A stretch of 60,000 bases of DNA, taken from assembly GCA_903813345.2 (NCBI GenBank), contig CAIIXF020000001.1, positions 31,786,556 to 31,846,555 on the forward strand, read 5' to 3'. Source of the DNA: Owenia fusiformis (Eukaryota; Annelida; Polychaeta; Sabellida; Oweniidae). Both the position numbers and the translations under genes were made by a program. Position 1 is the stretch's first letter, and each line of letters starts with the position of its first letter. The notes below the pieces were generated by a model, which saw only the letters and a list, made by a program, of their open reading frames with translations, did no database searches and was not told the DNA's origin. Positions 49,201 through 58,200 of this stretch are shown in pieces.

Positions 49201-52200
49201 CAACACCAACCACAAATACCTCAATATTAGCAGCTTTAGCTGTTGCTACAGCTGAATCAATAGGTCCATCTTTAGATGCTCCATCCGTGATAAGTAGTGC
49301 AATATCAATGGCATCATTTCTGTTGTTTGGTCCCATTATTTCAGATGGTAACCTCTCAAAAAGATCCTTTGTATTTGTAGATCCAGATTTTCTAGGTATT
49401 AAATCTATTTGAGTGTACATATCAACCTTTTCTGGGTATTCACCCAGTTTGAAATGTATAGTGACATCATCACTGAATGTTACAACAGCAATTGAGAAGT
49501 CCCCACTTAAGTCGCGAATTACATTTTTGGCAAATAGTTTTACTTTTTCAAAGTCAGAATCAATGACACTTGAAGATGAATCAATGAGTATTGCTAAATC
49601 AGCTCTTGCCCTGGTGCAGTTTGTAACTGAAATGGTAACACACATATTTAGCAATTGTTTCATAATATTACTACTATGCCTAAATGTTCTCATTTATATC
49701 TTCTATACTATATAACCTACTTAAATACCATTGATATATCCTCTTCTGGGCTACAATAGCCTTAGAATCTATAGATCAATTAGCCAAAAAAAACATGATA
49801 CAACACAGGGAAAAGAAAAAAAAGCATTAAATTAATGATATAAAGTCAGGTCTATAATCACTGGTACTCACCTAGTTACGCTAATGATACGTCAGCGTAA
49901 CAAGATGGAAGAACTTCAAGGCATGGTTTTCGGTAAGATATTTTTATTTCTCAATTCTACACCACATATAAGTCAAGTTGTGGACAATAATTTTGCTCAA
50001 AGTTAAGGAAGATAGTCTAGTTTGAGAATATGCAGGCAGTTCTATGTTTGGTATATTAATGAAGACGTAATTCACATATTTAGTCCCTTGCTTTTGTTAC
50101 ATTGACGATCTTCAGGAATATTGTCACATTGGCAATATCAAATTATTATTATAGCCAAATTATTGTCCACAACTTGACTTATATGTGGTGTAGAATTGAG
50201 AAATAAAAATATCTTACCGTAAACGAAGCCCGGAAGTTCTTCCATCTTGTTACGCTGACGATATGTCAACGTAACTAGGTGAGTACCAGTGATAATGTAC
50301 ATAAAAATGACGTACCAGATCCCTTATTCTCCCAGCATGTCTTGATGGCTTCAGTTAAATTGGCAATTGGTAACAATGATGGTATCCTATTTAGATACAC
50401 TGTGTATAATTCATCTATTGGTTTGTATGCTGGATCTTTCTCACAAAGTGTGTAATTATCACCTTTGGGATTTTGCACATTGATTTCACCAACTTTAAAC
50501 TTTTCCTCAAGTTCAATAACTGAAGCATCTCCGAGAGAATCAATTCCAATAATTGAATATTTGAGTCGCCATTGCCTGTCACTAAAAAATGAAGAGATTT
50601 GACATTCAGTTTTCTGATGTTAACTATGAGTGATATGTAGTATGAGTGATATCATTGATTTAATGTATGAATTAAATAGAATACATATCTTAACATTCAA
50701 TGGATAATGTTGTCCTTCTGGCACACATTAATTTCATTGGTCAGTATAATAACTTTAATAGTATTATATTATTTATTTCACATTAATAGTGATCTACCTA
50801 CCCATCCGTATTTCTGAATTCAATGTTTTCTTCTAGTTCAATCTCTATATCACAATTGCATTGGGTCACTTCTGTAAATCAAATACATTTATTATCTTTT
50901 TTATCATGCCATAAACAACTGCTGAACTGAATAAGGATGTTCGATTAATCAGATATAGTTATTATTTTACTGTATTTTGTAATACTTTTTTGTATTTCTC
51001 ACTTGGCAGATGTGCTTACATATTTATCTTTATCGTTAATAAGCTGTTATAAAATATTCTAGGAGCTAGGCCTATACATGCATTTTAGTTTTTTTGGTAA
51101 ACAATATTGGTTTATACATCCAAATTATTTTACCCCTTTCTTGATAAATTTCATATTAAGACATTATGTAGCAAATACTTACCAGAAAGGCCAGATTGAA
51201 GGACCTTCATTTTTATGTATTGTTTTATGTCATCATAGTTAAGGGGTGACAGAAGAGTTGTCAAGCAAAGACTTGTGTCACTTGGTGGTGGGATCTGGCA
51301 GTTCTGACCACTGTATCCATCAGTGCAGTTGCATTCATAGCTGCTTCCAACATTTTCACATGTTCCATTATGTTTGCATGGTGAACTGGCACATGCATTA
51401 ACAGGTTCATCACATAGATCACCAGTGAAACCTGCCTTACATTCATTACATCGCTCACCTGCAAAACATTTCAGTTGAATTTGAAGAGCCCTTATGTTAA
51501 CTTGCACTAAATGATTAACATTTTAAGATATTGAAAAGTCGCTAACAATCCATGAAGCTGTTCACTGTCTCTAACATGTTTTCTTTTAGAATAATTTATT
51601 TATTTATACCTGCAAATTGAGGTGGACATATGCACTCAAGTGCTAATCCAGTGGCATTGCAAGTAGCTCCATTCAAACAAGGGTTTGGATCACAATCAAT
51701 TATTTCAGTTTCACATCTGTCTCCTGTGTAGTTTGTAGAGCAGTTACATGTAAAGGCTAGCATTGTTGGATGTTCCTCACATGTTCCTCCATTCAAACAT
51801 GATGACTCATTACACATTGTGATCCTCACTCCACATGTTTCACCAGTGTATAATTCAGTGCAATTACACGTCACATTGTGACCAAAGTTGGAGTCAGTAC
51901 AAGTTGCATTATTTTCACATGGAGATGAGCTACATCCAGGTTTGATTTCTGTTTCACATGTTTCCCCAGTTGTATCTGGGAGACACTTGCAGTTAAAATT
52001 AACTGCGTCTATATTTTCACAAGTTGCATTGTTGGAGCATGGGTCATTCTCACAAGGTTTTGGTATGTCAGCATCACATTGTTTTCCACCCCATCCAGGT
52101 GAACATGTGCATGTAAAGTTATCATATCTCACATTCTCACATGTACCATTGTTGAAGCATGGTGAACTATCACATGGCATGATACGGATCTCACAGTTCC

Positions 52201-55200
52201 TACCTTTGAAACCTACAACAAATATTATGCCTCAGACAAAATAGTAGACAACTTATGTATTAAATAAATCCAAATCCACAATGGAGTTCATGGAGAGCCT
52301 TAGATGAGTACACATTTAACTTTTTGATGTTTAATATTTTGTTTTTACCTTTTAGACAGCAACAGTATTTAGAATTTTCACCTCCAATAGTATCAACCAG
52401 ACATTTCCCTTTGTTCTTGCAGAAACCTAAAATAGTCAAGTACAGCAGCTGACTAAATGAAGTCACATATCTCATATGACCTTTATATGGTATATTTGTT
52501 ATAATTATTAAACATGATATAAACAATGTGATGTATGGATGATGAGTCATTTTATCATTTATTCTTCAAAATACTTGTTTTTTCTTTTATGAAATTAGCA
52601 AGCCCCCATGGTGGACAAATCCTCAGATGGCACTCTTTGTTTATACACAAGTTCAATTGTTTCAAAAATGACTAAAGGGATGCCATATGTAAATTCTGTC
52701 AATGATCAGAGAAGTCCATGATATTATGCACTGGTTGCAAAATATCATTATTACATATTTACATATTCCCTTGGTTGATATGCTAGATATTTTACCCTGA
52801 TGATATATCTAATCCAACCAAATGCATTTTCCATAATGTATTTTGTATATGTTTCTTTGTATCCTCAGAAAACCATACCTTGTCTTTCTAGTGTTAAGTT
52901 AGTACATCCATTGTCTCCCAGAACATCAATCTGAGCTTGAGATGCCATGGTATCATTATAATCAATATCGGAAATTGCCAGTCCAATAGGGGAATACACA
53001 CTAGGAGGATCACCCACCCAATCACCAGATGCTAGGTATAATTTCCGTTCAGGTTCCGGTTGATAAATTCCTGAGAAGGTATTTGTATATGTATATATTT
53101 CCTCTTCATGGATTGTGAATGATATGGTACCATTGTGGATGAGATTATATCGATTGATATTCACCAATATGCTCACACTGCTTCCATTACACACCATGGA
53201 GCCCTCCCAAGTGCCAGACAGATCTAAAATTTCAAAATATTAATTTGTTATGTCCAGCCTTATCTGATATTTTTGATTGGTCCAAACATATGTCATGGAA
53301 GTTACGTCATGCAAGAATAAAAATATATATATATGCTAAATAAAAATATATACTGAATAAAAGCATATGCTAAAATCCTATGTTATGACTTCACCTTATA
53401 AGAAACAAAAGGCTTTGGATACATTTGACTTGTAACTTCTCAAAAGTATTACTTTGAACCATATTTGCAAGCTCCTACCTGTTGGTAATTCTTTAGGGCA
53501 AAAGTCACGATCATCAACTCTTGTAGTACATTCATCCCCTCTCCAACCATCCAAGCAAACTTTACCTCCATTTTCATCACATGTGTAGTGACCCCTACAT
53601 GTGTCTTGTGGTTTACAATATACATCACATACATTTCCATAGAAGTAGTTACTGCAGGTGCATTCAAACTCCCCACCAATAGAGGTCTCATTGCATGTCC
53701 CATTGTTGAGACAGGGGGCTGATTCACATCCAAAGAGGATTTCATTTTCGCAATATCTTCCAGTGAAGTTAGTTGGGCATATACACAAGAAATCTCTATT
53801 TTCAATATCCTCACAGGTTGCATTGTTTTCACATTGTTGCAACTGGCATCCATATGGAATTGACTCATTACACAATGTCCCATTAAAAAACTCAGTACAA
53901 TTACATGTATAGTTTCCATCTGGGAGGTTGACACATGTGGCATTATTGTAACATGGCTTGGCATCACATGGCATGGGAACAGTTTCATTACATGTGTCAC
54001 CCATAAATTCGTCAGTACAATTGCATCTATAGTTTCCATCTGGGAGGTTGACACATGTGGCATTGTTGTAGCATGGCTTGGCATCACATGGCATGGGAAC
54101 AGTTTCATTACACCGTACACCCATAAATTGTTCAGTACAATTACATGTGAAATTTCCATCTGGCAGATCAATGCAAGTTCCATTGTTGTCACAGGGTTTA
54201 AGATCACACATGGTCATTTTAGTTACATTGCAAAACTTCCCTTCGAATTTCCCAGTGCAGTTACAAGTAAAGTTTCCATCGGTTAAGTCAATACAGGTGG
54301 CATTATTGTAACATTGGTTTGGATCACAAATATCAGGGATGGTTTCATTGCATAGTGGGCCCATATACATATTTGTACATTCACATGTAAAATTGCCAGA
54401 TCCTTCTACACATGTTGCCTCATTAAAACATGGGTTACTTGCACAATAGAGTGGTGTCTCACATTTTTGTCCTGTGAAGTAGCTAGTACAGTTACATGTT
54501 CCAAAGCCATTATCATTTTCATAACAAGTACCATTGTTCAAACAACTAGTTGGCTTGCATCCTTTTGTCTTCTCAGTCTCGCAATTGTCCCCACCAAAGG
54601 ATGAAAGACAATTACAAGTATAGTTATTGAATAATCCATTCTCACACGTGCCGTTGTTTTGACAAGGTGAGCTTTCACATGGGTTAATCTCCATGTCACA
54701 AGTGACTCCTGTGAAATATTCAGGGCAATCACATGTAAAGTTGCCATCTGGATTATCAAAACAGGTAGCATTTCCAAAGCATGGTGTAGCACTACATGGA
54801 AGGGGGGTTTGGCATGTTGGGCCAGTGAATCCTTCGGGGCAAATACAGTCATATGTTGTAGCTGATGTTGCATTACATGTTGCGTTGTTGGGACAGGAGT
54901 TAAGATCACATGGTGAGATTTGAATCTCACACGAAACACCATCAAAACCTGAAAGGAGAGCAACATTATGTGATACTAAGTGCTTATCTATTTGTGTTCT
55001 TTTATTGTTATTTTTAATACACTTTTAAATACCACATTACTATTGTGAAACTAGAATATGTAAAAATTTAGCTGATTATCCAGACAGTATTCTTACAAAC
55101 ACCATTTTCTGTTTAAGACTCAAAATGCTTCACGATTTAGTTGATTTTCAGTTAAATTCTTTTTCTAAAGTTACCATTTTTACGATGAGCTCAAACTGCT

Positions 55201-58200
55201 TACCTTCAGGGCAACAGCAATATTCTGATGTACCATTTCTTGCACATTGTCCTCCATTCTGACATTTCTGTTCTGTAATAAAATTGTAATCGTAAACTCA
55301 TGTTGTTGTCTTGACGCTTCAAGTATTTATATATCATTCAAGGCAATTTTGCTCTTTAATCCATTTTAGAGTATACTTAATTATTTACATGTTACAAGGA
55401 GGATTTGCTCCCAGAATGCAATCTCAATATTTTACAACAATCAATTTAAATGATGAAATTGAATATGTAAAAGGCAGTAAATAGATAGGTTAAGCATCAC
55501 TACTGGATTTCATCTGTCCCACATCATTTGAGACTGAACATATACTAGCATCTACAACTGTCTTTGATGTTATGAGTATTGACTATCAATTTTTCAACAT
55601 GTATGTAATGACTTTAGTATGAATGAAATTTCCCTTGGTGTTCTTGTCCTGGATTCTGATATTGGGCTCTCTATTGGAGGTGGAAGGGGGTGTTCGATAT
55701 TGGTTTTGGGATATACAAAGTCTATTTTTCTTATAACAGGTTTACACTGAGAGTTTGCTTTTCTTGGTAGGTTTCTTTACAGTTCTTCCTTTAGCACTTG
55801 TGGTGAGATATATAACAATGTAAAACAGGTTTTTCAGGATGTGATGTCAAATTCAAGACACATGTTAAGTTCTTTAGAGTATAAATGCTTCAAGTATTCT
55901 GGAATCATATATCATATATACTGTGCTATCATTTAAATGAACAAGTATGCAATCCTGGCCTTTTCCTGTACCTATAATGCTAAAGACTGTTTGAGCAGCC
56001 ATTTTAAGGTAGAACTTCACTGTCAAACGACATTTTTCTACAATTCAGAATTTCTTTGAAAAAATAGAGATGAAAGATACATCTGCTATTTCAATAACGC
56101 CGTCCAAGTATTGCAAAAACGTAATGAAAAATCCATGGACCCGGAAATAAAAAGTGATTGCGTTTTGTGGACGCAGTGCAAGCCATACTCATACAATCAA
56201 CTTTGGATGAATGATTTGATAAAGATCTTACCTTCAGTCTCTTTATTTCGTCAGAATCCAATAAATAATTGAAGAAAATTCTATTTCTAAAAGAAATAAA
56301 ATTTTCTTTCGAAATTTCCTTCCCGGAAGTTGATTTCTGATCGAAATAGTACGAGGCATGTGATAGGACAAAAATTTATACAATACTCGATTTCCGAGCA
56401 GTAATCAGTATGAGTCCTACGATTGGCCGGTAGCTTAAGACCTGATTCAAACCATTTTCAATTGGTCAAGTGTGATCACGTGATCATTATTTGAGACTGC
56501 ATATGCGCAAGAAACTGAACTAAAAAGTTGAACCTCGCGCAGATTGCCCCTAAACTAAACATGCTAAAGCAAAATCAATAGCAAATTGTTTCGAAATTCG
56601 CAAGGAAAAGGTGTTTTAAATGGGAGAATATAAGTTATGATGGTATCTGTATCATTCAATGACATACTAGACTTGCAAGAACGCTGATTCAGACCGATAA
56701 ATAGCAAAAGCAGTGGTACAAAATTTCATCAATTTATTTCATCCAGTGTAAAAACGTGACTTTTGAATTCCCGGGAACATTTTTTCAAGGGACGCAGTTT
56801 TTTGAAGGGAGACGCATTTTTTGAAAATCATTACGTCCAAGGGACGCAATTTTGGACAAGCCTACTGAAAACACTGATACATGTATATTGTATACTGATG
56901 AATTACAAAATATGTGAAAATCAGAAATATTGACTGTCTGGTTGTTTCTAGAAATATATTTTGAATTAACATGGGTTTCAATGAGAAAATGGATTTTTCA
57001 AATTAAAAAAATTGCAAAATTCAGTTTCTCATCAAAAAATTATGGTCATTATATGGAAAACCAAAGTTATTTGGAAAAATATTGATGAAAATTCACTGTC
57101 TGGATCTTGTGAAAAAAATAAAGTAACTTTATGAATATTATGAATCAGTGGGGTATTATTAGACTCCAGATTGAAAATCTGGAGTCTATTGCTTTTGCCA
57201 GTTTTCTTATTATTATTATTCTTTCTTTGCGCGTTTTCTCAGCAACTAGAGGGACTTTCTGAAATCTGCTTACATGGTTAAATAGGTAATGAGACCTAGT
57301 TTCTGGGAAATTAGGTCAAATTTTTATCTAGGTCAAAGGTCAAAATCTAGGTCAAATTATCATTTTGTCAATTATCTCTGTCATTTTTCAATATTTTTTC
57401 AAAATTTTTTTTTTAACGTGTAGCCAAGAAAAAGAGGATTCGACTGTGAGTAATCAGTTTTTTGATTACTTTTACCGATTTTGAGATATTGCGTCCGGAA
57501 AGTAGGTCAAACGAAAAAGTTCTCCAAATTCAACGTATGAGTTATGAAATAAGTGTAAAATTTCCTCAGGAATCCAAATCTGCCAACTAAATTACGATCT
57601 GACTTCCGGTTCGGAAGCTATAGCGTTTCGAAATTGCTAAATTTGGTGCCCATGTTAAGCCAATGGGAAAAAAGACTTTTTCGAAGTGTAAAATACAAGA
57701 TATAGACTGAGTACAGCTTAACATAATGAATGCCCATAAAAGAAGGGGGCCTCAAAAGCTACCTAGCTTCAAAATTTGGACATCAAAATGCCTAGGTCAA
57801 AATCTAGGTCAAATTTATTGTTTTTCCTTATTTTTACGATTCCGACACTACACTTTAATAATTTTCTTCAAAATTTTGTATACAGGTAGCCAAAAGTGTG
57901 CTAATAGTGTAAGCCTTTTGCCGTCAGAAAGTATTTTGACCCACTTTTGAGATATGGTGTCCGAAAAGTAGGTCAAACTAAAAAGTTCTCCGAATTTAAC
58001 GTATGAGTTATGAATTGAGGGTAGAATTTTCTCAGGAATCCAAATCTGCAAACCAAATTTTAATCCGACTTTTGGTTTGGAATTTATGTCGTTTTGAAAG
58101 CTCAAAAATCGCTAAATTTGGTGCACCATGTTATGGCAATGGGAAAAAAGATTTTTTTGAAGTGTAAAATACGAGATAAAGACTGAGTACAGCTTCACAT

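Noticed and set aside
22948-50871. Assigning the repeated module to the SEA domain
   Set aside because: Length and membrane-proximal tandem layout are suggestive, but I see no GSxxV-type autocleavage motif and the A-W-x-x-N-x-G closing helix does not match SEA as I know it.
51888-52244. Plus-strand ORF opposite the second EGF array
   Set aside because: Antisense shadow of well-supported EGF coding sequence; no splice or start context.
53449-54207. Long alternative-frame ORF on the minus strand within the EGF exon
   Set aside because: It is a frame-shifted shadow of the EGF array; its Met- and His-rich composition comes from the Cys/Asn codons in the true frame.
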